Shown: positions 13,001 through 24,300 of the stretch, piece after piece
How positions within the stretch are numbered: the first letter of the stretch is position 1
Layout: each line of letters opens with the position of its first letter
The notes under the pieces: generated by a model
What the model saw: only the letters and a program-made list of their open reading frames with translations
The model's database searches: none
Told to the model about the DNA's origin: nothing
Made by a program: the position numbers and the translations under genes
NCBI GenBank assembly: GCA_963971305.1
Contig: OZ020303.1
Span: 32,972,106 to 33,036,105 of the forward strand
Source of the DNA: Arcuatula senhousia
Taxonomy: Eukaryota; Mollusca; Bivalvia; Mytilida; Mytilidae
DNA: 64,000 bases
Direction of reading: 5' to 3'

Positions 13001-14124
13001 AGTTTTCCTTTATTTTCGAACCAATTTAAGAAATTACGATTTTTTTCTTACAATTTTGACTTAGTGTCCGATATATTCTAAAAAGAATAAATATATTATC
13101 TGAGATGGATAAAGATGATCTACTAGTACTTCAATATACTAACTGGTTCATATTTGAGACATTTTGAGTCACTTCTTAACGAAATATGTCTTTAAAGTTT
13201 TTATTACAATAACGGTATACGACCGAAATCCTTATTGTAACAACAACCGTTATGGTAATAAACTTTTTTAATCAATCTCATTTTGTCTTTAAAACATCCT
13301 AAATGACTTATAGTCACGGAAAATCGGCATGTTAGTCTTTTTAAACAGTTTTCCTTTATTTTCGAACCAATTTAAGAAATCAAGTGTCCGATATTTTTTG
13401 AAAATACGAATATACTGTCTGAAATGGATATATATGATCTACTAGTACTTGAATATACTAATTGATTCATATTTAAGTTATTTTGAGACACCTCTAAACA
13501 AAATTCATCTTTGAAGTTTTTATTACAATAACGGTTGACGACCGAAATCCTTATTGTTACAACGTCCGTTATGGTAATAAACTTTTCCAATCAATCTTAT
13601 TTCTTCTTTAAAAGATTCTTAATGACTAATACATGTAGTCAGGGAAAATCGGCACTTTTTAAACAGTTTTCCTTTATTTTCGAACCAATTTAAGAAATTA
13701 AGATTTTTTTCTTACAATTTTGATTAAGTGTCCGATATATTTTGAAAATACGAATATATTGTCTGAAATGGATATAGAAAATCTACTAGTACTTGAATAC
13801 ACTAATTCATTCATATTTAAGTCATTTTGAGTCACTTCTTAACAAAATATGTCTTTGAAGTTTTTATTACAATAACGGTTGACGACCGAAATCCTTATTG
13901 TAACAACAACCGTTATGGTAATAAACTTGTTTAATCAATCTTATTTTGTCTTTCAAACATCCTAAATGACTTATAGTCACGGAAAATCTGCAGTTTAGTC
14001 TTTTTAAACTGTTTTCCTTTATTTTCGAACCAATTTAAGAAATGAAGATTTTTTTCTTACAATTTTGACTAAGTGTCCGATATATTTTGAACATACGAAT
14101 ATATTGTCTGAAATGGATATAGAT
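7004..14124 (+). repeat. Left arm: tandem array of about 345-bp monomers (about 15)
   Basis: Each monomer contains TTTTTATTACAATAACGGTT, a loop with GACCGAAATCCTTATTG, and CAACCGTTATGGTAATAAA: an inverted pair of the element's terminal motif. This is followed by an AT-rich stretch with GTGTCCGATATATT and GATCTACTAGTACTTGAAT. Hairpin cores lie near 7,024, 7,364, 7,706, then 10,105 to 13,870. A four-monomer higher-order unit of 1,379 bp is visible: 10,083-10,640 recurs almost unchanged at 11,460-12,020, and 7,170-7,754 recurs at 10,598-11,182. The 94-residue minus-strand ORFs at 10,228-10,512 and 11,607-11,891 are identical only because the DNA is duplicated. They cross the hairpin and are not treated as genes. 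Confidence 0.88.
7755..10069. mobile_element. 2.3-kb insertion inside the left array, class unknown
   Basis: Array sequence stops in mid-hairpin at 7,754 and resumes at about 10,079. The intervening block begins CCCAGTTA and ends TAACTGGG, an 8-bp inverted repeat. About 275 bp of the array unit is missing across the junction (compare the intact equivalent at 11,182-11,457), and no target duplication is visible. Positions 7,800-8,400 hold many dispersed copies of ACATTTTTATGACATTTTC-like words and GATGTTATATTGATG. Positions 8,400-10,060 are AT-rich with no recognised gene. Confidence 0.5.
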
Positions 14125-14913
14125 CACTTTTGTTCTCAATTAAAATTCAAAAATATGTCACCCTTTTTGAGTTATTAGCAAAAAAATGCAGTTTAACCCA
14201 ATTTTCTATTTTTAGCCACAGCGGCCATTTTTTACAACCAATCGTAAATCCCCACATCTGTTCTATACACCTAATGCTAATAAACAACAATACCAAGTTT
14301 GGTTCCAATTGGACTTAAAGTGTCAGAGGAGTTAACGTTTTCAATGTAATGAGGAAACGCTTTTTAACAGCTCAATTTTGACGTTCTAAGGGCAATAACT
14401 CCTAGAAGGAAAGGTCCTACAACGTTGACCCTATTACATATTTTGTAGATCTTGGTGTGCCTAACATGAACAATATGCAATTTAAATTTCTCAAATGTCT
14501 TGTATAGTTTTCAAGAAATTGAGCTAAACAGGTGCAAAATTTGTAAAAAATCAACAAAAAGGGAAATAACTCCTACATTGGTTGTTGGATCTTCCTGAAA
14601 ATTTCCGGGCAGGTAGATCTATGGGTGCTGAACACTTTTATCCTAGCCAAAATTTTGATATCTGTAACCGTTTTCAAGTTATTTGCAAAAAAACTGCAAT
14701 TTACCCCTATGTCCTATTTTTAGCCTTGGCGGCCATTTTTTTCGACGAATCAAAAATCCCCTCACTTGGTTTATACTACCTATGCTAATAAACAACTGTT
14801 CAAAATTTAAAAGCCAATGAAATAATGGTGTTAGAGGAGTTAACGTTTGAAAAATGTTAACGGATGGTGATGGCAATAGCTGACATGGACCTTCGGTCCA
14901 GGTGAGATAAAAA
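14125..14913 (+). repeat. Modular dispersed repeat, two diverged units
   Basis: Two tandem units (14,125-14,575 and 14,576-14,913) share AGTTATTNGCAAAAAAMTGCA, CTATTTTTAGCC, GCGGCCATTTTTT, ATGCTAATAAACAAC and GAGGAGTTAACGTTT. The block ends in GACATGGACCTTCGGTCCAG followed by GTGAGATAAAA, a termination also used, reversed, at 6,500-6,600. I associate this architecture with abundant bivalve repeats. The two ORFs here are not conserved between units. Confidence 0.6.
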
Positions 14914-15184
14914 TGGTGGTTTTTTTCGCGGAATTCAATTTTAGCGATTACTTATATTCGAGTATGATTGTACATATACTTATCATGCTTATTTCGAAAT
15001 TTATTTTCGAGGGTTTATATTTTTGCGGGATGCAAACCACTGCAAAAAGGAAAAATTAGATACCGGCAAAAAAAAAAAAACACTTTGAAAGTTCTAATGT
15101 GCAAGGTAAAATAAAAACACTGCAAAAAAGTTCCACAAAATTAAAGACTACATATGTTCATTACAGGGGTTTTGCTCTTTTGCT
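14914..15184. other. Spacer of the 21.9-kb element, no gene seen
   Basis: AT-rich with a poly-A run at about 15,068-15,080. Nothing recognised. Confidence 0.4.
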
Positions 15185-15712
15185 TAGCACCCGTGCGGGT
15201 TCCGGGTGGCGAAAAGGCCCGCAGCAGCGCTAAGCTTGTAGGTAAAAGTCCACTAAAGAGCGCTCAGAATACTGACATCGGATCAGGTCGCTTTGCCCAC
15301 AAAGCGACTGGGATGTGTGCCCCAGGTGGTTGAATGGGGCAGCCCTGACATCAAAAGATGCGGGGTCGTCAGGCGATAATGCGGAAAACCTGACCGCAAA
15401 CCATAGTGGTGCACCGTGTTTGGAAAAATGTTACGTTCCTTGCACGTTAAAGAACCCTGCTACAGGTCTCGGAAAGAGTAGGACCCGTAGGATCCCCATG
15501 CAGGAGGCTAAAGTTCTCGTCCCTACCCATCACTCCTTTTCCTAGTAGCAGTCAAAACTCTCATACCCGATTGGCCTTGTGTCCCCAATTCCCCAACTTC
15601 ATCATCATTTCATGTTCATTGTATCAGCACTTTCATGTTTATCTCCCGGATATAGCCAAAATCGCGCTGCTTGGGAGTAAAGCAATAACTAACTTACTAT
15701 CTAACTAACTTT
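15185..15712 (+). mobile_element. SINE-like repeat, family B (longest copy)
   Basis: The repeat starts near TTAGCACCCGTGCGGGTTCC and runs through GTAGGTAAAAGTCCACTAAAG and GAAAACCTGACCGC. It then holds CATCATCATTTCATGTTC and ends in an ACTAACT-type simple tail. It shares the middle (ACCATAGTGG) and the TCATCATCATTTCATGTTCA module with the 4.1-kb and 36.8-kb copies, but has a different head. A truncated relative lies at 52,160-52,475 and a head fragment at 3,250-3,360. There is no coding potential of note. Confidence 0.6.
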
Positions 15713-17444
15713 TGCTTTGCATCTAGTAATCAAGCGTCTAACTGGAGTCTGGATCAATCACCCGTCCTCATTAAGCTGTAAAAGGCATCTTCTTTAAAGT
15801 GTCTTCTGACTACTTCGACCAAATGGACACTTTTGTAGAGCTTAATAAGCTAAAAGTTTAAACAAGGAACAGAAAAGTATCTTAATCTGCAATAGGTATA
15901 TTTTCAATTGGTTATAAACATGACAGAACCGCTATTTTTGACTTTGAAAGAGTCGTAGTCTCAGTAGGTGCCCTCTGGCCAATTATCTATGCTAATCATT
16001 TTCATAAAGTGTTTTACTTTTAAAACTAGCTAGCTTAAATTTTAGGTACAGATGATCTAAAATATCTTTATGCTGCATTCTTATACCTTAAGAATTAGAC
16101 ACAGTCATGCGTGAATGACATTCATTTAGATCGCAATGGAAGGGAGAGGTTTGGCCGGTATGTCTTCCTTGTTTTGTCTTTTCTCATGGACATTTGAGAT
16201 TGATCCCCCAAGTTCGGTTATTTTGTTATTACCTCAATTTAATTATGGGAAAGTGGAGTTCAAGGTAATACTTTGGTGCCGATCGTAGTCATTATGTGCA
16301 CATTATGTCAATTTAATATGCATAGAATAAAGACCATGTTAATTAAAGATTGCTTAATGAGACAACATCTAAAGAAAAGTAAATCATAGGAATGAATTTT
16401 GTTACATTGAGTCTGAGTATTTTAGTAAGAATACGGAATTAAGTAGGGTTGCATTTAATTTCATACCCCTTCTCCGTTCTTATGAATGAAAAAATTATTA
16501 GGGAAATACCATAAGGTCAATTTCAAAGTAAAAACTTTTAGCTTAACTTAAAAGATGGTCCTTTCTGATTGGACGTGACTTAATAAAAGTTCTGTTTCAC
16601 GCATAAAACAGATTGATATGTGCGCAAGTTGATCTACATGTAGATGCACAAAATTGCTATACATCATTTAGTACTATAAGATAAATAAAGGCAATATGCA
16701 AATATAAGACCTCTTCAAATGATAGTTTTTAATGAATTTCTATTTAATTTTTTTTCTGAATTTTATATTCCATCTGGCGGCCATCTTGAAAATGGTCGCC
16801 ATTTTGACTTTTCAAATGGGTCCATAGCTAATATTGATTAGTATGCTTTTTTCCACCAATATGCCTTATTTCATGCTTTTACTATATTTTTTTCATTTGT
16901 TTCACAAATCGACTGGACTATAAGCTACAGATGGGTTCGCACATAAACTATGCGACAGTTAACATAAAGTTAACTTTTCGAATGCTCTCCATGTCTACTC
17001 ATGTCTACTATAGCAGACATTCGCGTTAACTTGCGTTTACTCATGACTGGTCAAAGATTTGCGACAGCTTTTTTTACTTGTAATAACCAGACGCAAAGTC
17101 GTGACCGCTTTAACCAGACCAGACATTTCAACAGGTCTGCTCAAACCGGATAAATCGGTTTAATAAAAAAACTTAATTGCATTTAAAAAGCAATATCGAC
17201 GACAGCTTGGGTAATAGAACATGAACTTTGTACTGTTTAAGCTTTAGCATCAGTTTAAATAGCAGACTTGTCACGAAGTTAACTTGACCAGATCTGTCAA
17301 AAGAACGAGACTGCTCTTAAAAGCAGACCTGTAATTTTGACTGCTTTACTTGGAAGTTAACTTGGAACCAGTCTTGCGTCTGTACAAGCCGTAGCATATC
17401 CAGTTACAAATGAACTTGAAGTTAACAAGTATAGCACAAGTGAA
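15713..17444. other. Remainder of the central spacer, mostly unassigned
   Basis: Positions 16,160-16,245 duplicate the motif seen at 3,513-3,610. Positions 16,775-16,910 contain two GGCGGCC/GGTCGCCATTTT words. Positions 16,925-17,410 are a compositionally distinct block rich in GTTAACTT and GCAGAC words, perhaps a further small element, although I found no matching ends. No coding region is recognised. Confidence 0.4.
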
Positions 17445-17744
17445 TCATCTTTATCCATTTTACATCATTTCGTCATCTTTCTAAGATGTATTCCATACTT
17501 TGCAAAAAATGCAAGGAATTGTTTAAAATGACTGAAATACCGATTGTCCATGCCTATAAGTCATTTTGGATGATTTCAAGACGAAATACGTTTGATTCAA
17601 AGAGTTTATTACCATAACGGTTGTTGTTACAGTAAGGATTTCGGTCGTCAACCGTTATTGTTAAAAAAAATTCAAAGGTGAAATTTTGTTTAGCAGTGAC
17701 TCAAAATACAAATGACAACAAAGTTCCAGACAATAAATTTTGCT

Positions 17745-17788
17745 ACGCCTGACGCGCGTTTCGTCTATTCAAGACTCATCAGAGGCGC
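17745..17788 (-). ncRNA. Hammerhead ribozyme, type I, short stem III (copy 1)
   Basis: Read on the minus strand: GCGCCT forms the stem I 5' strand. Next come the core CTGATGA, stem II GTCT-TGAAT-AGAC, the core GAA, and a minimal stem III ACG..CGT. The cleavage triplet GTC follows, and AGGCGT is the stem I 3' strand. All invariant core residues are present, and stem I pairs over 6 bp including one G-U. The predicted self-cleavage point lies between the C and A corresponding to plus-strand 17,751 and 17,750. A very short stem III is typical of Penelope-type and retrozyme hammerheads, which often work as dimers. Confidence 0.85.
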
Positions 17789-18102
17789 TCTACCAAAAAT
17801 ATTGAAAATGCCAAACACTGTATGAATTTGAAGAGCATAGAACAGTATAACCAAAAATACCAAACTGGGGAACCAAATTATTAGTAAGATATCCAACCTA
17901 TGCCTGGGGTAGGAAGAACCTTAAGGTTTAGACAATTTTGAAATTTAGACGGATAATTTAAAGCTTTGATGTATTCTCCAACTCAAAAGTGTTGGTGCCG
18001 GAGCGGGCTAACCTCGGGGAATTTAAACTCCACCAGCAGTGCTAACCTTCACGTGTGTTCGAAATACAAATGACAACAAAGTTCCAGACAATAAATTTTG
18101 CT

Positions 18103-18146
18103 ACGCCTGACGCGCGTTTCGTCTATTCAAGACTCATCAGAGGCGC
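18103..18146 (-). ncRNA. Hammerhead ribozyme (copy 2)
   Basis: Identical to copy 1, one 358-bp period away. Cleavage at successive copies would release a 358-nt unit-length RNA. Confidence 0.85.
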
Positions 18147-18460
18147 TCTACCAAAAATATTGAAAATGCCAAACACTGTATGAATTTGAAGAGCATAGAA
18201 CAGTATAACCAAAAATACCAAACTGGGGAACCAAATTATTAGTAAGATATCCAACCTATGCCTGGGGTAGGAAGAACCTTAAGGTTTAGACAATTTTGAA
18301 ATTTAGACGGATAATTTAAAGCTTTGATGTATTCTCCAACTCAAAAGTGTTGGTGCCGGAGCGGGCTAACCTCGGGGAATTTAAACTCCACCAGCAGTGC
18401 TAACCTTCACGTGTGTTCGAAATACAAATGACAACAAAGTTCCAGACAATAAATTTTGCT

Positions 18461-18504
18461 ACGCCTGACGCGCGTTTCGTCTATTCAAGACTCATCAGAG
18501 GCGC
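18461..18504 (-). ncRNA. Hammerhead ribozyme (copy 3)
   Basis: Identical core, stems and GTC cleavage triplet, 358 bp further along the tandem repeat. Confidence 0.85.
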
Positions 18505-18818
18505 TCTACCAAAAATATTGAAAATGCCAAACACTGTATGAATTTGAAGAGCATAGAACAGTATAACCAAAAATACCAAACTGGGGAACCAAATTATTAG
18601 TAAGATATCCAACCTATGCCTGGGGTAGGAAGAACCTTAAGGTTTAGACAATTTTGAAATTTAGACGGATAATTTAAAGCTTTGATGTATTCTCCAACTC
18701 AAAAGTGTTGGTGCCGGAGCGGGCTAACCTCGGGGAATTTAAACTCCACCAGCAGTGCTAACCTTCACGTGTGTTCGAAATACAAATGACAACAAAGTTC
18801 CAGACAATAAATTTTGCT

Positions 18819-18862
18819 ACGCCTGACGCGCGTTTCGTCTATTCAAGACTCATCAGAGGCGC
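18819..18862 (-). ncRNA. Hammerhead ribozyme (copy 4, in the partial unit)
   Basis: A complete ribozyme in the last, incomplete tandem unit. On the minus strand this is the first ribozyme to be transcribed. Confidence 0.85.
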
Positions 18863-19961
18863 TCTACCAAAAATATTGAAAATGCCAAACACTGTATGAA
18901 TTTGAAGAGCATAGAACAGTATAACCAAAAATACCAAACTGGGGAACCAAATTATTAGTAAGATATCCAACCTATGCCTGGGGTAGGAAGAACCTTAAGG
19001 TTTAGACAATTTTGAAATGAGTTAAATATGAATTAATTAGTACATTTAAATTCTCGTAGAACATCTATATCCATTGCAGATCATATTTTTACATTTTCAG
19101 AATATATCTGACGCTTAGCCAAAATTTTAACACAAATTCTAGTTTTTTTTCAAATTAGTTAGAAAATAAAGGAAAATTGTTGAAAGTTAATGAAATTTAA
19201 ATTTTCCATGACTTTGAGTCATTTAGGATGATTTAAGACGAAATAAGATTGATTGAAAAAGTTTATTACCATAACGGTTGTTGTTACAATAAAGATTTCG
19301 GCCGTCAACCGTTATTGTAATAAAAACTTCAAAGACATATTTTTTGAAGAAGTGACTCAAAATGACTTAAATATGAATGAATTAGTATATTCATGTACTA
19401 GTAGATCATCTATATCCATTTCAGACAATATATTCGTATTTTCAAAATATATCGGACACTTAGTCAAAATTGTAAGAAAAAAATCTTAATTTCTTAAACT
19501 GGTTCGAAAATAAAGGAAAACTGTTAAAAAAGACTATAATGCCAATTTTCCGTGACTATAAATCATTTAAGATGTTTTAAAGACAAAATAAGATTGATTA
19601 AAAAAGTTTATTACCATAACGGTTGTTGTTACAATAAGGAATTCGGTCGTCAACCGTTCTTCTTGTAATAAAAACTTCAAAGACATATTTTGTTAAGAAG
19701 TGTCTCAAAATGACTTAAATATGAATGAATTAGTATATTCATGTACTAGTAGATCATCTATATCCATTTCAGACAATATATTCGTATTTTCAAAATATAT
19801 CGGACACTTAGTCAAAATTGTAAGAAAAAAATCTTAATTTCTTAAATTGGTTCGAAAATAAAGGAAAACTGTTTAAAAAGACTAAAATGCAGATTTTCCG
19901 TGACTACAAGTCATTTATGATGTCTTAAAGACAAAATAAGATTGAATAAAAAAGTTTATTA

Positions 19962-21329
19962 CAGTCACTGTATAGTAAAAGCTTCCCAATCTATAGTATA
20001 TGGGAGGATGGGGAATGGGGATGGGGATAGGAATGGTGAATAGTATATGGTATATTGGGAATGGTATCGTGTATGGGGATGGGGATAAAAAATATGAATG
20101 GTAAATGTGGAATGGGGATGGTAAATGGTAGCTCGAATTTGATTGGTCCATTGAATGGTAAATGGGGAATCGGGAAGGTAAATGTTTTTTTTTCGAATTT
20201 GATTGCTCCATTTTTAAATAGTAAATTTATATTGGAAATGACAATATAAATCTTAATTTAAACTTTCAATATTTTAAATTAAAAAAAAACATTTTATTGT
20301 AAGGAATTGCTATGTTCTGGCTTATAAAAAATATAAATAGAATGTGCACGAGTTACCGTAAAAGTCAGGATTAAATTAAATGACGTATATAAATGTTGTT
20401 TTAAGTTACGGCCCAAGATATCTATGTAAATTGCTTACATTATTTTTATATATTATTAATAATTCAAGTATAAATGAATTACAACTCCTTAAATCAAATA
20501 AAAAATAAATAAATAGAAATAAACACTTATGTTTTAATATTTCTTTCTAAATTGTTTCTATAAACTGGCTGATAAAAATATAAATAAACTGTTTACAAGT
20601 TACAGTACAAGAAAGTTCAGAATCAAATTAAATGACGTACATGTATGTTGTTTTAAATTACGGCCGTAGATCTCTATGGAAATTATTCTCATAATTGTAT
20701 TATTAATTATTCTAGATTTAATGAAATACAAGTCTTTGAATTAGATATTGAATAAATTAATGAAAATAAATACTTATTTTTTTAATATTTCTTTCTTAAT
20801 TGATTATTGATACTTGCTGATAAAAATATAAATAGACAGTGCAGAAAGTTCAGGATCAAATTCAATGACGAACATGTATGTTGATTTAAATTGCGGCACA
20901 AAATCTCAATGGAAATTGCTTAAATTGTTTTTGATATATTATTAATAAATCTAAAATAAATGAAATAAAACTCATCTTAACTTAAATATTTAATAAATAA
21001 ATAAAAATTAACACTATATATATTTGAATATTTCTATATTATTTGTTTATCTTTGTCTAATTTGTTCAAAATCTGTTTATAAATATATAATTAAATTAAT
21101 AAGTCGATTAAATAAGACTGTTGACAATAAACAATGGCATTGAGGGTATGGGGAAAATTTATTACGCATGGGGAATGGAATGGTAAATGGGGATGGTAAA
21201 TAGTGTATGGGGATGGGGATTGGGATGGTAAATAATGTATGGGGGTGGGGATAGTATATGGTGTATGGGGATGGTATATAGTACAATAGTAAATGGGGAG
21301 AGAGGGAAGCTTTTACCATACGAGTACTG
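19962..21329. mobile_element. Non-autonomous Tc1/mariner-type element (1,368 bp) with TA duplication
   Basis: The element begins CAGTCACTGTATAGTAAAAG and ends with the inverted counterpart (CTTTTACCATACGAGTACTG). It is flanked on both sides by TA (19,960-19,961 and 21,330-21,331). Removing it with one TA restores an uninterrupted array monomer (TTTATTACCATAACGG). CAGT...ACTG ends with a TA target are the hallmark of Tc1/mariner. Both subterminal zones carry a G-rich minisatellite (words such as GGGGATGGTAAATG) at about 19,995-20,180 and 21,140-21,305. The middle holds three diverged units of roughly 250 bp, each with TAAATGACGTA-type words. There is no transposase. ORFs across the G-rich zones are low-complexity. 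Confidence 0.82.
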
Positions 21330-24300
21330 TACCATAACAGTTGTTGTTACAATAAGGATTTCGGTCGTCAACCGTTATTGTAATAAAAACTTCAAAGACA
21401 TATTTTGTTAAAAAGTGACTCGAAATGACTTAAATATGAACCAGTTAGTATATTGAAGTACTAGTAGATCATCTTTATCCATACTCAGATAATATATTTA
21501 TTCTTTTCAGAATATATCGGACACTAAGTCAAAATTGTAAGAAAAAAATCTTAAGTTTCTTAAATTGGTTCAAAAATAAAGGAAAACTGTTTAAAAGACT
21601 ATAATGCCAATTTTCCGTGACTATAAATCATTTAAGATTTTTTAAAGACAAAATAAGATTGATTAAAAAAGTTTATTACCATAACGGTTGTTGTAACAAT
21701 AAGGATTTCGGTCGTCAACAGTTATTGTAATAAAAACTTTCAAAGATGAATGTTGTTTAGAAGTGACTCAAAATAACTTAAATATGAATCAATTAGTATA
21801 TTCAAGTACTAGTAGATCATCTATATCCATTTCAGACAATATATTCGTATTTTCAAAATATATCGGACACTTAGTCAAAATTATAAGAAAAAAATTTTAA
21901 TTTCTTAAATTGGTTCGAAAATACAGGAAAACTGTTTAAAAAGACTAAAATGCAGATTTTCCGTGACTATAAGTCATTTAGGATGTTTTAAAGACAAAAT
22001 AAGCTTGATTAAAACAGTTTATTACCATAACGGTTGTTGTTACAATAAGGAATTCGGTCGTCAACCGTTATTGTAATAAAAACTTCAAAGACATATTTTG
22101 TTAAGAAGTGACTCAAAATGACTTAAATATGAATGAATTAGTAAATTCAAGTACAAGTAGATCATCTATATCCATTTCAGACAATATATTCGTATTTTCA
22201 AAATATATCGGACACTTAGTCAAAATTGTAAGAAAAAAATCTTAATTTCTTAAATTGGTTTAAAAATAAAGGAAAACTGTTTGAAAAGACTATAATGCTA
22301 ATTTTCCGTCACTATAAATCATTTTTAAGATGTTTTAAAGACAAAATAAGATTGATTAAAAAAGTTTATTACCATAACGGTTGTTGTTACAATAAGGATT
22401 TCGGCCGTCAACCGTTATTGTATTAAAAATTTCAAAGACATATTTTGTTAAGAAGTGTCTCAAAATAACTTAAATATGAATCAATTAGTATAATCAAGTA
22501 CTAGTAGATCATCTATATCCATCTCAGATAATATATTTATTTTTTCAGAATATATCGGACACTTTGCCAAAATTGTAAGAAAAAAATCTTAATTTCTTAA
22601 ATTGGTTCGAAAATGAAGGAAAACTGTTTAAAAATACTAAAATGCAGATTTTCCGTGACTATAAGTCATTTAGGATGTTTAAAAGACAAAATTAGATTGA
22701 TTAAAAAAGTTTATTACCATAACGGTTGTTGTTACAATAAGGATTTCGGTCGTCAACCGTTATTGTAATAAAAACTTCAAAGACATATTTTGTTAAGAAC
22801 TGACTCAAAATGACTTAAATATGAATGAATTAGTAAATTCAAGTACTAGTAGATCATCTATATCCATTTCAGACAATATATTCGTATTTTCAAAATATAT
22901 CGGACACTTAGTCAAAATTGTAAGAAAAAAATCTTAATTTCTTAAATTGGTTCGAAAATAAAGGAAAACTGTTTAAAAAGACTATAATGTCAATTTTCCG
23001 TGACTTTAAATCATTTAAGTTGTTTTGAAAACAAAATAAGATTGATTAAAAAAGTTTATTACCATAACGGTTGTTGTTACAATAAGGATTTCGGTCGTCA
23101 ACCGTTATTATAATAAAAACTTCAAAGACATATCTTGTTAAGAAGTGTCTCAAAATAACTTATATATGAATGAATTAGTAAATTCAAGTACTAGTAGATC
23201 ATCTATATCCATTTCAGACAATATATTCGTATTTTCAAAATATATCGGACACTTAGTCAAAATTATAAGAAAAAAATTTAATTTCTTAAATTGGTTCGAA
23301 AATACAGGAAAACTGTTTAAAAAGACTAAAATGCAGATTTTCCGTGACTATAAGTCATTTAGGATGTTTTAAAGACAAAATAAGATTGATTAAAACAGTT
23401 TATTACCATAACGGTTGTTGTTACAATAAGGAATTCGGTCGTCAACCGTTATTGTAATAAAAACTTCAAAGACATATTTTGTTAAGAAGTGACTCAAAAT
23501 GACTTAAATATGAATGAATTAGTATATTCAAGTACTAGTAGATCATCTATATCCATTTCAGACAATATATTCGTATTTTCAAAATATATCGGACACTTAG
23601 TCAAAATTGTAAGAAAAAAATCTTAAGTTTCTTAAATTGGTTCAAAAATAAAGGAAAACTGTTTAAAAGACTATAATGCCAATTTTCCGTGACTATAAAT
23701 CATTTAAGATTTTTTAAAGACAAAATAAGATTGATTAAAAAAGTTTATTACCATAACGGTTGTTGTAACAATAAGGATTTCGGTCGTCAACCGTTATTGT
23801 AATAAAAACTTTCAAAGATGAATGTTGTTTAGAAGTGACTCAAAATAACTTAAATATGAATCAATTAGTATATTCAAGTACTAGTAGATCATCTATATCC
23901 ATTTCAGACAATATATTCGTATTTTCAAAATATATCGGACACTTAGTCAAAATTATAAGAAAAAAATTTTAATTTCTTAAATTGGTTCGAAAATTCAGGA
24001 AAACTGTTTAAAAAGACTAAAATGCAGATTTTCCGTGACTATAAGTCATTTAGGATGTTTTAAAGACAAAATAAGCTTGATTAAAACAGTTTATTACCAT
24101 AACGGTTGTTGTTACAATAAGGAATTCGGTCGTCAACCGTTATTGTAATAAAAACTTCAAAGACATATTTTGTTAAGAAGTGACTCAAAATGACTTAAAT
24201 ATGAATGAATTAGTAAATTCAAGTACAAGTAGATCATCTATATCCATTTCAGACAATATATTCGTATTTTCAAAATATATCGGACACTTAGTCAAAATTG

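Larger units (their letters stand above)
17708..19018 (-). mobile_element. Retrozyme-like tandem repeat, 358-bp unit x about 3.65
   Basis: Equivalent positions recur exactly 358 bp apart (17,711, 18,069, 18,427, 18,785), and I saw no differences between the copies. Each unit has one type I hammerhead ribozyme on the minus strand. The block splits an array monomer cleanly: the sequence before and after it rejoins as the expected monomer, with a possible 4-bp AAAT duplication. Animal retrozymes and Penelope-like elements are known to carry hammerheads in tandem units of a few hundred bases and to move through RNA, probably with RT supplied in trans. The block has no ORF of its own. Confidence 0.8.
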
